Source: DASXIF01 sp036498145 (lineage in GTDB: Bacteria; Actinomycetota; Actinomycetes; Mycobacteriales; Jatrophihabitantaceae). From it: a stretch of DNA of 64,000 bases. Below the pieces are notes generated by a model, which was given only the letters and a program-made list of their open reading frames with translations, was not told the origin of the DNA and ran no database searches. Below are positions 33,696-43,579 of the stretch, piece after piece. Where the stretch lies: NCBI GenBank assembly GCA_963708625.1, contig CAVPSV010000002.1, positions 496,001 through 560,000 of the forward strand, given 5' to 3'. Both the position numbers and the translations under genes were made by a program. Positions within the stretch are counted from its first letter, which is position 1. Each line of letters starts with the position of its first letter.

Positions 33696-34550
33696 ATGAC
33701 ACTGCTGCAGGCTGTGGTGCTGGGCATAGTCCAGGGCCTCACCGAGTTCTTGCCCATCTCCTCGACCGCGCACCTTCGGATCGTCCCGGCCATCTTCGGG
33801 TGGAACTTCGACTTCAACCAGGCCCACCCGCACGACCCTGGTGCTCCGTTCACCGCCGTGGTGCAGCTGGGCACCACGCTGGCGATCGTCATCTACTTCT
33901 GGCGGGAGCTGCTGCACGTCACCGTCGCCTGGTTTCGCGGGATCTTCGATCGCACCGTCCGCAACACGCTCGAGTACCGCCTCGGCTGGTACCTCATTCT
34001 CGCCACCATCCCGGTCAGCGTGTTCGGCCTGGCGTTGAGCAATCAGATCGAGACCGGGGCACGCAACCTGTGGCTCATCGCCAGCGCGCTGGTGGTGATG
34101 GCCGTCGTGCTGTTCGCCGCCGAACGAGTGGGATCGCGCGAACGCAGTGAGGAAGAGATCGACACGATGGACGCGGTGGTGGTCGGCACCGCGCAGGCAC
34201 TGTCGCTGATCCCCGGTTCGTCGCGATCGGGTACGACGATCGCCGCCGGACTGTTCCGCGGCCTGGACCGGCCCACCGCGGCGCGCTTCTCGTTCCTGCT
34301 GTCGGTGCCTGCCGTGGTCCTGTCGGGCTGCTACGAAGCCGCGCGGCACATCGACGACCCGAACGGACCGGGTGCCGGGCTCACCGGAGTGGCGGTCATC
34401 TTCGCGTTCGCCGTCGGACTCGCCTCGATCGCCTGGTTGATGCGCTGGCTCGGCCAGCACAGCACCATGATCTTCATCTACTACCGCATCGTGCTCGGCC
34501 TGGTGTTGTTCGGGCTGCTCGGCAGCGGGATTCTCGACGCGACGAAATAG
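33696..34550 (+). CDS. uppP: Undecaprenyl-diphosphate phosphatase
   Basis: 284 aa from ATG 33696, chosen because family members start MTLLQAVVLGIVQGLTEFLPISS. That motif holds the catalytic Glu region, and SLIPGSSRSGTT is the second signature with Arg and Ser. Six to eight TM helices. It recycles undecaprenyl diphosphate to the phosphate, the lipid carrier for peptidoglycan. ATG 33672, eight codons upstream, is the alternative start. First gene of the conserved run leading to mshC. Confidence 0.95.
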   Translation: MTLLQAVVLGIVQGLTEFLPISSTAHLRIVPAIFGWNFDFNQAHPHDPGAPFTAVVQLGTTLAIVIYFWRELLHVTVAWFRGIFDRTVRNTLEYRLGWYLILATIPVSVFGLALSNQIETGARNLWLIASALVVMAVVLFAAERVGSRERSEEEIDTMDAVVVGTAQALSLIPGSSRSGTTIAAGLFRGLDRPTAARFSFLLSVPAVVLSGCYEAARHIDDPNGPGAGLTGVAVIFAFAVGLASIAWLMRWLGQHSTMIFIYYRIVLGLVLFGLLGSGILDATK

Positions 34551-34561
34551 CGAGGCCGACG

Positions 34562-35278
34562 ATGTCGACGGTGCTGCTGGTGCGGCATGGGCTCACCGCG
34601 CTCACCGGCCCGGTACTGGCTGGACGTGCTCCCGGGCTGCATCTCGATGAGCGCGGCCAGAAGCAGGCCGCGGCCGTGGCCGAACGGATCGCCGCGGTGC
34701 CGCTGGCCGCGGTGGTCACCAGCCCGATGGAGCGATGCGTGGAGACCGCGGAGGTGATCGCCGCCGCCCAGCGAGCCGCCGGCCGGGATCCGCAGTGGCA
34801 CGTCGAGGACCGGCTGACCGAGTGCGGCTACGGCGAGTGGACCGGACGGCCCATCAAGGAGCTGACGAAGGACCCGCTGTGGAAGGTGGTGCAGACCCAG
34901 CCGTCGGCAGCTCGCTTCCCCGGCGGCGAGAGCATCGCGGAGATGTCCGCCCGGGCCGTGGCTGCGATCCGTGACTGGGATGCCCGCCTGGGCAGCGATG
35001 CTGTCTGGGTGGCGTGCACGCACGGCGACGTCATCAAGGCTCTGCTCGCGGACGCGCTCGGATTGCACCTCGACCTGTATCAGCGCATCGTGCCGGACCC
35101 CTGCTCGGTATCGGTGGTGCAGTTCACCTCGACCCGGCCATACGTGCTGCGCACCAACGACGTGGGCGGCGATCTCGCCGCCTTCGCGCCGCCGGCCAAG
35201 CCCCGTCGCCGCCGGCGCGGCGGGGACGCGTCGGCCGATGCGACCGTCGGCGGCGGGGCCGGATCGGGTGGCATCTGA
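34562..35278 (+). CDS. Histidine phosphatase superfamily protein (MSMEG_4193-type phosphomutase family)
   Basis: 238 aa. RHG signature LLVRHGLTALT with the phospho-His, Arg in VVTSPMERCVETAEV, Glu in CGYGEWTGR, and the second His in WVACTHGDVIKAL. Family members sit between uppP and DUF3090 in actinobacteria. The C-terminal ~30 residues are an Arg/Gly tail. Likely phosphatase, substrate unknown. 11 bp after uppP. Confidence 0.92.
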   Translation: MSTVLLVRHGLTALTGPVLAGRAPGLHLDERGQKQAAAVAERIAAVPLAAVVTSPMERCVETAEVIAAAQRAAGRDPQWHVEDRLTECGYGEWTGRPIKELTKDPLWKVVQTQPSAARFPGGESIAEMSARAVAAIRDWDARLGSDAVWVACTHGDVIKALLADALGLHLDLYQRIVPDPCSVSVVQFTSTRPYVLRTNDVGGDLAAFAPPAKPRRRRRGGDASADATVGGGAGSGGI

Positions 35279-35297
35279 CCGATACGCTGGAAGCATC

Positions 35298-35861
35298 ATG
35301 CCGCGTCAGTTCTTCCTGTTCGACCGCCCGCGCCGTTTCGTCGCGGGCACGGTCGGCACGCCGGGCGAGCGCACCTTCTACCTGCAGGCGGCTGACGGCA
35401 ACCGGGTCGTGTCCGTGGCGTTGGAGAAGCAGCAGGTCGCCGTGCTGGCCGACCGTCTCGAGCAACTACTCGATGAGGTCGTCGCGCGTACCGGCACGGC
35501 GCTGCCGGCCGCAGATTTCGACTCGGCCGCGCTCGAGCAACCCATCGACGAGGAGTTCCGGGTCAGCGCCATGGGGCTGGCGTGGAACGGCGACGTGGGC
35601 CTGGTGGTGATCGAGGCGCAGGCGCCGACCGAGGATGCCGAGGTCGCCGAGCAGACGCTGCTGGAGGACGTCGAGGAGGGCCCGGACGCGCTGCGAGTGC
35701 TGATCGAACCGCGGCGGGCACGGGCCTTCGTCGACCGCGCCCGCAAGCTGATCGCGGCAGGGCGTCCGCCGTGCCCGTTATGCGGGCAGCCGCTGGACCC
35801 GGCCGGACACATCTGCCCACGGCACAACGGTTACCACCGCGGCTCCGCCGTCGAACCATGA
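35298..35861 (+). CDS. DUF3090 domain protein
   Basis: 187 aa from ATG 35298. Starts PRQFFLFDRPRRFVAGTVG and ends with a zinc-ribbon-like CPLCGQPLDPAGHICPRHNG. DUF3090 is an actinobacterial family of unknown function always next to the phosphatase and SCO1664 genes. The two Cys pairs look able to bind a metal. Its stop overlaps the next ATG by 4 bp. Confidence 0.95.
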   Translation: MPRQFFLFDRPRRFVAGTVGTPGERTFYLQAADGNRVVSVALEKQQVAVLADRLEQLLDEVVARTGTALPAADFDSAALEQPIDEEFRVSAMGLAWNGDVGLVVIEAQAPTEDAEVAEQTLLEDVEEGPDALRVLIEPRRARAFVDRARKLIAAGRPPCPLCGQPLDPAGHICPRHNGYHRGSAVEP

Positions 35862-36601
35862 TCCCTGACGAGCTCACCCAGCCGGTCGAGCTGGAGGCCT
35901 ACGCCGCGCTGGAGTTGCTCCGCGACGGCGAGCTCAGCGTGGAGGGGCGGCTGATGGACGCCTCGAACGCCACCTTCTACTGCGCGGTGAGCGCCGACGG
36001 GGTCGCCGCCGCGTGCGTGTACAAACCGGTCGCCGGCGAGCGTCCGCTCTGGGATTTCCCGGACGGGACGCTCGCTGCACGAGAGGTAGCGGCCTTCGAA
36101 CTTTCCGCCGCATCGGGCTGGGACATCGTGCCGCCGACCGTCTACCGCGACGGGCCGCTCGGCCCGGGCATGGTGCAGCTGTGGATTGCCGAGGACGAGG
36201 CGGTGGACCTGGTGACGCTGATCCGTCGCCGCGACAGCCGGCCGTTACGGCGCGTTGCCGTGTTCGACGCGATCGTGAACAACGCCGATCGCAAAGGCGG
36301 GCATCTGCTGCCCCGGGCCGAGCATGTCTATGGCATCGACCACGGGGTGTGCTTTCACACCGAAGACAAGCTGCGCACGGTGCTCTGGCAGTGGGCCGGC
36401 AAGCGGCTGCCCGAGGACGCGGTGGAGATGCTGAGCCGGCTGCGCGCCGAGCTGGAAGGGCCGCTGTGCCAGCGCCTGTCCGCGCGCCTGTCCGCGCGCG
36501 AGGTCCGTGCGACCGTGCGGCGCGTCGAGGGTTTGCTCAGCGTGGCGCGGCACCCGGAACCCAGCGGCGACTGGCCTGCCGTGCCATGGCCGCCCATTTG
36601 A
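35858..36601 (+). CDS. SCO1664 family protein (PI3/4-kinase-like fold)
   Basis: 247 aa, ATG 35858 overlapping the DUF3090 stop (ATGA). Contains CVYKPVAGERPLWDFPDG (ATP-binding Lys), VFDAIVNNADRKGGHLLP (catalytic-loop-like NNADRKGG) and YGIDHGVCFH (metal-binding His/Asp), typical of the SCO1664/PI3K-like family. Function unknown; the intact catalytic-type residues suggest a small kinase. Coupled to DUF3090. Confidence 0.93.
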   Translation: MIPDELTQPVELEAYAALELLRDGELSVEGRLMDASNATFYCAVSADGVAAACVYKPVAGERPLWDFPDGTLAAREVAAFELSAASGWDIVPPTVYRDGPLGPGMVQLWIAEDEAVDLVTLIRRRDSRPLRRVAVFDAIVNNADRKGGHLLPRAEHVYGIDHGVCFHTEDKLRTVLWQWAGKRLPEDAVEMLSRLRAELEGPLCQRLSARLSAREVRATVRRVEGLLSVARHPEPSGDWPAVPWPPI

Positions 36602-36760
36602 GTCGGTGATCGCCCCCCGCCGGTCCGCCGCACTCAATCGCGTCGATCGGCCCTGCGGGCCTGCAACGCTCAATCGCTCGGCCGCAATGAGCGCATGCCA
36701 TCAGACCCGGATGCGGTGAGGGCGCTCATTCCGCCTCACTCAATCGCGTAGGTTTTTCAC
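36602..36760. other. Intergenic region with repeated CTCAATCG
   Basis: 159 bp between the SCO1664 and mshC genes. CTCAATCGC occurs at about 36634, 36671 and 36740, and related copies at 39048 (CTCAATTG) and 42722 (CTCAATCG) in the gaps upstream of metH and downstream of it. Also contains GCAATGAGCGCATGCC. No gene seen. Could be a regulator's binding site or just a worn repeat. Confidence 0.4.
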
Positions 36761-37987
36761 ATGGATTCGTGGCAGTCGCCCAGGGTGCCGGCACTGCCGG
36801 GCCGCGGCCGGCCACTGCGGCTGTACGACACCGTGACTCGCACGGTGCGGGAGACGACCCCGGACGGCACGGCGCGGATGTATGTCTGCGGCATCACCCC
36901 GTACGACGCGACGCATCTCGGCCATGCCGCCACCTATCTCGCCTTCGACCTCGTACAACGCGTCTGGCGGGACAGCGGCCACGACGTGCATTACGTGCAG
37001 AACGTCACCGATGTCGACGACCCGCTGCTCGAGCGGGCCGCGCACATCGGCGAGAACTGGATGAGCCTGGCCGAGCGCGAGATCGACCTTTTCCGTGACG
37101 ACATGCACGCCCTGCGCGTGCTTGCCCCGACCGACTACATCGGCGCCGTCGAATCCGTGCCGGCCATCACCGAGGCCATCGGCGAACTGCTCGCCGTCGG
37201 CGCCGCCTACTACGTCGACCAGGACATCTACTTCGACATCTCCGCAGACAAGTGGTTCGGCTACGTCTCGCAGGCCGACCGGCCCACCATGACCGAGTTG
37301 TTCGCCACGCGCGGCGGCGACCCATACCACGCGGGCAAGCGGGATCCGCTCGACTCGCTGCTGTGGCGCGGCCACCGACACGGCGAGCCGTACTGGGACA
37401 CCGCGCTGGGGCGCGGCCGACCCGGTTGGCACATCGAATGCTCGGTGATCGCGTTGAACCGGCTCGGCATGAGTTTCGACGTGCAGGGCGGCGGCTCGGA
37501 CTTGATCTTCCCGCACCACGAACACAGCGCAGCCCATGCCGAGACGCTCACCGGACAACACCCGTTCGCCCGGCACTACGTCCATGCCGGGATGATCGGG
37601 CTCGATGGCGAGAAGATGAGCAAGTCTCGGGGCAATCTGGTGCTCGTCTCCAAACTGCGCGGAGCGGGCATCGACCCGATGGCGATTCGGTTGGCGCTGC
37701 TCGACGGGCACTACCGCGCAGATCGGGAGTGGACCGGCGGGCGGCTGCCGGCGGCCGAGGCGCGGCTGCAGCGGTGGCGCCGAGCGCTGTCCGCCCCAGC
37801 AGGCCCGATCGCCGCGGCGACGGTGGCCCAGGTGCGTGAGCGACTCAGCGATGATCTGGATACTGTCGGCGCGATCGCGGCGGTCGACGAATGGGTCGCC
37901 GATGCGGAGGCCGGTACCGGCGCGGACCCGGATGCGCCCGGGCAGATCCGGGACCTGCTGGACGCCCTGCTGGGTATCGAGACCTAG
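36761..37987 (+). CDS. mshC: L-cysteine:1D-myo-inositol 2-amino-2-deoxy-alpha-D-glucopyranoside ligase
   Basis: 408 aa. Class I synthetase fold derived from cysteinyl-tRNA synthetase: HIGH motif TPYDATHLGHAATYLAF, zinc-site residues CGIT and WHIECS, LIFPHHEHS, and KMSKS in DGEKMSKSRGN. No anticodon-binding domain of full length. It ligates cysteine to GlcN-Ins in mycothiol synthesis. Shorter than CysS (~460 aa) and located after the SCO1664 gene, as in mycobacteria. The stop overlaps the convergent PAC2 gene by 4 bp. Confidence 0.95.
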   Translation: MDSWQSPRVPALPGRGRPLRLYDTVTRTVRETTPDGTARMYVCGITPYDATHLGHAATYLAFDLVQRVWRDSGHDVHYVQNVTDVDDPLLERAAHIGENWMSLAEREIDLFRDDMHALRVLAPTDYIGAVESVPAITEAIGELLAVGAAYYVDQDIYFDISADKWFGYVSQADRPTMTELFATRGGDPYHAGKRDPLDSLLWRGHRHGEPYWDTALGRGRPGWHIECSVIALNRLGMSFDVQGGGSDLIFPHHEHSAAHAETLTGQHPFARHYVHAGMIGLDGEKMSKSRGNLVLVSKLRGAGIDPMAIRLALLDGHYRADREWTGGRLPAAEARLQRWRRALSAPAGPIAAATVAQVRERLSDDLDTVGAIAAVDEWVADAEAGTGADPDAPGQIRDLLDALLGIET

Positions 37988-38892
37988 CCCCGCGACCCGC
38001 CGCCGGCATGGCCGCCACCGCGATCGCGCCGACGCAGGTACCGCTCGAACTCGCGAGCGATCGCGTCGCCGGAAAACTGCCCCAGCTCGCTGCGGTCGAT
38101 CTCGTCGTCGCGTTCCTCGAGGTTGCGGATGTACTCGCTGACCTCGTCGTCCTCGGCCGCCATCTCGTCGACCAGCTTCTGCCACTCGTCGGCCTGTTGC
38201 GGCAGTTCAGCGAGCGGAACGGGCAGGTCGAGCACCTCTTCCACTCGGTGCAGCAGGGCCAGTGTCGCCTTCGGGTTGGGCGGCTGGGATACGTAATGCG
38301 GCACGCCCGCCCAGAACGAGAGCGCCGGGATGCCCGCGGCCACGCACGCGTCCTGCATCACGCCCACAATCCCCGTCGGGCCTTCGTAGCGTGACTTGTC
38401 CAAGCCGTAACGGGCAGCGGTGTCCACGTCGTGCGCGGTGCCGGTTACTTGGATCGGCCGGGTGTGCGGGCTGTCCGAGAGCAAGGCGCCGAGTGTCACC
38501 ACCAGGTTGACGTCCAGGTGCTGGATGACGCCGAGCAGCTCGACGCAGAACGCCCGCCAGCGCATATTGGGCTCGATGCCGCGCACGAGCACCAGGTCGA
38601 ATTCGGAGCCGGGCGGACGGCAGTAGGAGAACCGCGTGGTGGGCCAGGTGATCCGACGGCTCACGCCGCTCACCAGCGAAACGGTGGGACGGTTGACCTG
38701 GAAGTCGTAGTAGTCGTCCGGGTCGAGCTCGGTCAGCGGCTGCGCATCCCACACCAGCTCGAGGTGCTCCACCGCGCCGGTCGCGGCGTCTCCGGCGTCG
38801 TTCCAGCCCTCGAAGCCCGCCACCAGGACGGGACGCTCCAACCGCGGCCAGTCCTCGGCGTCGAAGCTGCGTGGCCTGCCTCGCTCGGTCAT
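37984..38892 (-). CDS. PAC2 family protein
   Basis: 302 aa. PAC2 (proteasome assembly chaperone-like) domain: LVAGFEGWNDAGDAATGAVEHL, FQVNRPTVSL, DLVLVRGIEPNMRWRAF, VTLGALLSDSPHTRPIQVTGTA, GVPHYVSQPPNPKATLALL. C-terminal acidic coil and a Gly-rich tail. Conserved next to mshC; may help assemble the proteasome or act in carboxylate metabolism, unproven. Confidence 0.93.
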   Translation of the reverse strand: MTERGRPRSFDAEDWPRLERPVLVAGFEGWNDAGDAATGAVEHLELVWDAQPLTELDPDDYYDFQVNRPTVSLVSGVSRRITWPTTRFSYCRPPGSEFDLVLVRGIEPNMRWRAFCVELLGVIQHLDVNLVVTLGALLSDSPHTRPIQVTGTAHDVDTAARYGLDKSRYEGPTGIVGVMQDACVAAGIPALSFWAGVPHYVSQPPNPKATLALLHRVEEVLDLPVPLAELPQQADEWQKLVDEMAAEDDEVSEYIRNLEERDDEIDRSELGQFSGDAIAREFERYLRRRDRGGGHAGGGSRG

Positions 38893-39084
38893 GTGACCAC
38901 CCTACGACCCGAAAACGCGGCAGCGCGGGATTCGCGCGACCGGCCGGGACCGGCCCCAGCCAGCAGCGAAGACAGCGTAGGGCCGCGCACGGCCGATGCC
39001 CCGCCCGGTGTGTCGCGTCACGCCGACGGCTTGCGCACCGCCGCATCGCTCAATTGCGAACCGACTCGCCGGTAACCTTGCTCC

Positions 39085-42000
39085 ATGGCCTACCAAGCAC
39101 CGTCGTCCTCGCTACTGGAGGCGCTGTCTGAGCGCGTCGTCGTGGCAGATGGGGCGATGGGCACCATGCTGCAGGCCGCTGATCTCAGCCTGGACGATTT
39201 CGAAGGCCTTGAGGGTTGCAACGAGATCCTCAACGTCACCCGGCCGGACGTGGTGCGCGGCGTGCATGCGGCGTACTTCGAGGCCGGCTCCGACGCGGTG
39301 GAGACGAACACCTTCGGCGCCAACTGGGCGAACCTCGCCGAGTACGACATCGTGGAGCGCATCCGGGAGCTGGCCCGCGCCGGCGCCGCGATTGCGCGCG
39401 AGGTAGCCGACGACTTCGCAACCCCGGATCGCCCGCGGTGGGTGCTCGGGTCGGTCGGTCCCGGCACGAAGCTGCCCACCCTCGGTCACGTGCATTATTC
39501 GGTGCTGCGTGACGCCTACGCCGAGCAGGTCGCGGGCATGATCGAAGGTGGCGCGGACGCCGTCATCGTCGAGACATGTCAGGACCTGCTGCAGGCGAAG
39601 GCGGCGCTGATCGGTGCCCGGCGCGCGATGGCGGCGTCCGGCAAGCAGCTGCCGTTGATCGCCCACGTCACCGTCGAGACGACCGGCACGATGCTGCTCG
39701 GCTCGGAGATCGGCGCGGCGCTGACGGCTCTGGAGCCGCTACAGATCGACCTGATCGGGCTGAACTGCGCAACCGGCCCGGCGGAGATGAGCGAACACCT
39801 GCGCTACCTGTCGCGCAATTCGCGTCGCCCACTGTCGGTGATGCCGAACGCCGGCCTGCCCGAACTCGGACCGAACGGCGCAACCTACCCGCTCACCGCC
39901 GACGAGCTGGCCCGCGCCCTGTCGCAGTTCGTCACCGAGTTCGGCACCTCACTGGTCGGCGGGTGTTGCGGCACGACACCGGCGCACATCACCGCGGTCG
40001 TCGATGCGGTTGCCGAGCTCACCCCTGCGCCGCGCAACGTCGATCCGGATCCGAGCGTCTCCTCGCTGTACCAGAACGTGCCGTTCCGGCAGGACGCAAG
40101 CGTCCTGATGATCGGCGAGCGCACCAACGCGAACGGATCGAAGGCGTTTCGCGAGGCGATGCTTGCCGCGGAGTACGGCGAGTGCGTCGAGATCGCCAAG
40201 GCGCAGACCCGGGACGGTTCGCATGTGCTCGACGTGTGCGTCGACTACGTCGGGCGCGACGGCGCGGTGGACATGCGGGAAGTGGCTGGACGATTCGCCA
40301 CCGCGTCTACGTTGCCGATCATGCTGGATTCCACCGAGCCGCCGGTGATCGAAGCCGGCCTGGAGATGCTCGGTGGCCGGTGCACCATCAACTCGGTCAA
40401 CTTCGAGGACGGCGACGGTCCGGAGAGCCGCTTCGCGCGGATCATGCCGGTCGTCCGCGAGCACGGTGCGGCGGTGGTGGCGCTCACCATCGACGAGGAG
40501 GGGCAGGCGCGCACTGCGCAGAAGAAGGTGCAGATCGCCGAGCGACTTATCGACACACTGACCGGCGAGTGGGGGATGGACGAGGGCGACATCCTCATCG
40601 ACTGCCTCACTTTCACCCTCGGCACCGGCCAGGAGGAGAGTCGGCGCGACGGGCTGGAAACGATCGAGGCGATTCGCGACCTCAAACGCCGCCATCCCAG
40701 GGTGCAGACGACCCTCGGCCTGTCGAACATCTCCTTCGGCCTCAACCCGGCCGCACGCCAGGTGCTGAACTCGGTGTTCCTGCACGAGTGCGAACAGGCC
40801 GGGCTGGATTCGGCAATCGTGCACGCGTCGAAGATCCTGCCGATGTCGAAGATCGCCGATGAGCAGCGCGAGGTCGCGCTCGACCTGATCTACGACCGGA
40901 GCCGTCCGGCGAGCGACGGCGAGGACGCGTACCACCCGCTGCAGACGTTCCTGCAGCTGTTCGAAGGCGTGTCCGCGCAGGCATCGGCGGCCTCGCGTGC
41001 CGAAGAACTCGCGGCGCTGCCATTGGACGAGCGGTTGCAGCGACGCATCATCGACGGCGAGCGCAACGGCCTGGAAGCCGACCTGGACGAGGCGATGGGA
41101 CAGCGGCCGCCGCTGGAGATCATCAACGAAACCCTGCTCGCCGGCATGAAGACGGTGGGGGAGCTGTTCGGTTCCGGGCAGATGCAGCTGCCGTTCGTGT
41201 TGCAGTCGGCCGAGGTGATGAAGGCCGCCGTCGCCTACCTCGAACCACATATGGAGAAGTCCGACTCGGCCGGCAAGGGCACCATCGTGCTGGCCACCGT
41301 CAAGGGCGACGTACATGACATCGGCAAGAACCTCGTCGACATCATCCTGTCCAACAACGGCTACACCGTTATCAACATCGGTATCAAGCAGCCGATCGCC
41401 GCGATCATCGAGGCCGCGGACGAGCACGACGCGGATGTCATCGGCATGTCCGGGCTGCTCGTCAAGAGCACCGTGATCATGAAGGAGAACCTGCAGGAGA
41501 TGAACTCCCGTGGCATCGCGGGAAAGTATCCGGTGATGCTGGGCGGTGCGGCGCTCACCCGCGGCTACGTCGAGCAGGACCTGTCCGAGATCTTCGAGGG
41601 CGATGTGCGCTACGCCCGCGATGCGTTCGAGGGATTACGGCTCATGGACGCGCTGGTCGCGGTCCGGCGCGGCGGCGTTGCGGTCGGCGTGGACGGCCCG
41701 GACGACACCAGGTTGTCGGATGAGGAGGCGCGCAAACTTGCCGAGCGCAAGGCCCGGCGGGAACGCTCCCTGCGTATCGCCGAAGCGCGGCGAGCAGCCG
41801 AGGAGGCCGAGCAGGTCGAGCAGCCGGCCCGATCAGACGTGGCCACCGACAACCCCGTGCCTACGCCGCCGTTCTGGGGCGATCGGGTGGTGAAGGGCAT
41901 CGCGCTGGCCGACTATGCGGCGCTGCTGGACGAGCGTGCGACGTTCTTGGGTCAGTGGGGTCTGCGCGGGGCCCGCGGCGGCACCGGGCCCACCTACGAG

Positions 42001-42666
42001 GAGCTCGTCGAGACCGACGGCCGCCCGCGGCTGCGGTACTGGTTGGACCGGTTCCAGACCGAGGGCATCCTCGAGGCAGCGGTCGTCTACGGCTACTACC
42101 CGTGCGTCAGCAAGGGCGACGATCTGATCGTGCTCGACGCGGCCGGCAACGAGCGCACCCGGTTCACCTTCCCGCGCCAGCCCCGCGAGCGGCGACTGTG
42201 CCTGGCGGACTTCTTCCGCAGCGAGGACTCCGGCGAGACGGACGTGGTCGGCTTCCAGATCGTCACGGTCGGCGACAAGATCAGCAAATTCACCAACGAG
42301 CTGTTCGAGGCCAACGCCTACCGCGACTACCTGGAGGCGCACGGGTTGTCGGTGCAGCTGACCGAGGCGCTGGCCGAGTACTGGCACCGGCGCGTGCGCG
42401 AGGAACTCGTCCTGCCCGGCGGCGCCGCGATGGCGAGCGAGGACCCGGACGATGTCGACGCGTACTTCAAGCTGGCTTACCGCGGTGCCCGGTTCTCCCT
42501 CGGCTACGGCGCGTGCCCCAACCTGGAGGATCGCGCCAAGATCGTGGCCCTGCTCGACCCGGCCCGGATCAACGTGGAGCTGTCGGAGGAGTTCCAGCTG
42601 CACCCGGAACAGTCCACCGACGCAATCGTGGTGCACCATCCCGAGGCCAAGTATTTCAATACATAG
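39085..42666 (+). CDS. metH: Cobalamin-dependent methionine synthase
   Basis: 1193 aa, the normal full length. In order: homocysteine-binding domain with zinc ligands GLNCATGP and GGCCGTTP; pterin-binding domain (MIGERTNANGSKAF, DVCVDYVGRDG); cobalamin cap and binding domain with the Co-ligand His in KGDVHDIGKN and SGLLVKSTVIM; C-terminal activation domain (AdoMet-dependent) through RGARFSLGYGACPNLEDR and VHHPEAKYFNT. Transfers methyl from methyl-tetrahydrofolate via cobalamin to homocysteine. No cobalamin riboswitch is seen upstream. Single gene. Confidence 0.97.
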   Translation: MAYQAPSSSLLEALSERVVVADGAMGTMLQAADLSLDDFEGLEGCNEILNVTRPDVVRGVHAAYFEAGSDAVETNTFGANWANLAEYDIVERIRELARAGAAIAREVADDFATPDRPRWVLGSVGPGTKLPTLGHVHYSVLRDAYAEQVAGMIEGGADAVIVETCQDLLQAKAALIGARRAMAASGKQLPLIAHVTVETTGTMLLGSEIGAALTALEPLQIDLIGLNCATGPAEMSEHLRYLSRNSRRPLSVMPNAGLPELGPNGATYPLTADELARALSQFVTEFGTSLVGGCCGTTPAHITAVVDAVAELTPAPRNVDPDPSVSSLYQNVPFRQDASVLMIGERTNANGSKAFREAMLAAEYGECVEIAKAQTRDGSHVLDVCVDYVGRDGAVDMREVAGRFATASTLPIMLDSTEPPVIEAGLEMLGGRCTINSVNFEDGDGPESRFARIMPVVREHGAAVVALTIDEEGQARTAQKKVQIAERLIDTLTGEWGMDEGDILIDCLTFTLGTGQEESRRDGLETIEAIRDLKRRHPRVQTTLGLSNISFGLNPAARQVLNSVFLHECEQAGLDSAIVHASKILPMSKIADEQREVALDLIYDRSRPASDGEDAYHPLQTFLQLFEGVSAQASAASRAEELAALPLDERLQRRIIDGERNGLEADLDEAMGQRPPLEIINETLLAGMKTVGELFGSGQMQLPFVLQSAEVMKAAVAYLEPHMEKSDSAGKGTIVLATVKGDVHDIGKNLVDIILSNNGYTVINIGIKQPIAAIIEAADEHDADVIGMSGLLVKSTVIMKENLQEMNSRGIAGKYPVMLGGAALTRGYVEQDLSEIFEGDVRYARDAFEGLRLMDALVAVRRGGVAVGVDGPDDTRLSDEEARKLAERKARRERSLRIAEARRAAEEAEQVEQPARSDVATDNPVPTPPFWGDRVVKGIALADYAALLDERATFLGQWGLRGARGGTGPTYEELVETDGRPRLRYWLDRFQTEGILEAAVVYGYYPCVSKGDDLIVLDAAGNERTRFTFPRQPRERRLCLADFFRSEDSGETDVVGFQIVTVGDKISKFTNELFEANAYRDYLEAHGLSVQLTEALAEYWHRRVREELVLPGGAAMASEDPDDVDAYFKLAYRGARFSLGYGACPNLEDRAKIVALLDPARINVELSEEFQLHPEQSTDAIVVHHPEAKYFNT

Positions 42667-42700
42667 CGGCTTGAGTCGGTAGCCCTCGGCATCGCTGCGT

Positions 42701-43579
42701 TCAGCGGGCCGGGGACGTGGCGCTCAATCGATACGTGCTCAGCGCTGTCCAGAGCACGTCGTTGGCCCAATTCGGGTATTGGTGGGCGCCGTTCCACAGA
42801 TGCAGATCGATGATGCTGCCGGGCCCGACGCGTGCATTGGTCGTCGCCTGTGCCGGAAAGTCGATGCCTTCGTATCCCGTCCCGCCGTGCAGCGGCACCG
42901 TGGTGTCCCGCGTGCCATGGATCTGCACGACTCGTATCGTTGAGTTTCCGCAGCGCACCCCGGGCATCAAGGCGCCGGCGACTACGCCCGCGGCTGCGAA
43001 TACCTGGGGCGCCTCGCACACGGCGCGGTAGGCCATCATGGCGCCATTCGACATTCCGATGACGTAGACGCGGGAGCGGTCGATGTCGACCGATGCCTCG
43101 ACCGCGGCCACGAGGTCGCGAAGGTAGGCGACGTCATCGGCCTTGTCAGCTCCACAGCAGCCACCAGCGTTCCAATATCCGCCGACGCCCTGTCCGTAGG
43201 CCACCACGAAACGGTGTCCGTCCGCGAAGGCGGACAGGCCGGTGCTCTCCATCTGCGCCGCCGAATGTGCGGCCATGTGCAACGCGATGATCAACGGCTG
43301 CGGACCGCGCGGGTGCGGATCGATGTGCAGCAAATAGGTCCGGCCGTCCGGCAAGGACCGCGTCGAAGTGCCCGGCGGTGGGTCGGTAGAGGTTGTCGGT
43401 GCTGACGGGTGCGCGTGGGTGAGGCCGACCGGCGAAGTCGCGGGAGCCGTCGTTTCTAGCTGGCGTGGCCTGCCGCAGGAATTCAGCGCTGCGCCCGCGA
43501 CCACGACCAGCAGGACGCGGGCGACAGTGCGGATGCGGCGCCGGCTCCGCACGCCGTCGTGGCAAGGCGGCGCTGTCAA
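42701..43579 (-). CDS. Alpha/beta hydrolase lipoprotein, LpqC/polyester depolymerase-like
   Basis: 292 aa. N-terminal basic stretch and hydrophobic helix ending in lipobox LNSC, then a Pro/Thr-rich tether. Esterase core: nucleophile Ser in VIGMSNGAMMAYR, oxyanion region PLIIALHMAAHSAAQ, Asp in IHGTRDTTVPLHGG and His in LWNGAHQYPNW. Resembles feruloyl/PHB-depolymerase-type esterases. Attached to the outer membrane face. Its start overlaps the next gene's stop by 4 bp, so it is the third gene of an exported-protein operon. Confidence 0.9.
   Translation of the reverse strand: MTAPPCHDGVRSRRRIRTVARVLLVVVAGAALNSCGRPRQLETTAPATSPVGLTHAHPSAPTTSTDPPPGTSTRSLPDGRTYLLHIDPHPRGPQPLIIALHMAAHSAAQMESTGLSAFADGHRFVVAYGQGVGGYWNAGGCCGADKADDVAYLRDLVAAVEASVDIDRSRVYVIGMSNGAMMAYRAVCEAPQVFAAAGVVAGALMPGVRCGNSTIRVVQIHGTRDTTVPLHGGTGYEGIDFPAQATTNARVGPGSIIDLHLWNGAHQYPNWANDVLWTALSTYRLSATSPAR

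Noticed and set aside
38893..39084. A cobalamin riboswitch upstream of metH
   Set aside because: No B12-box-like GCCACTG and no paired helices of the proper spacing were seen in the 192-bp gap.
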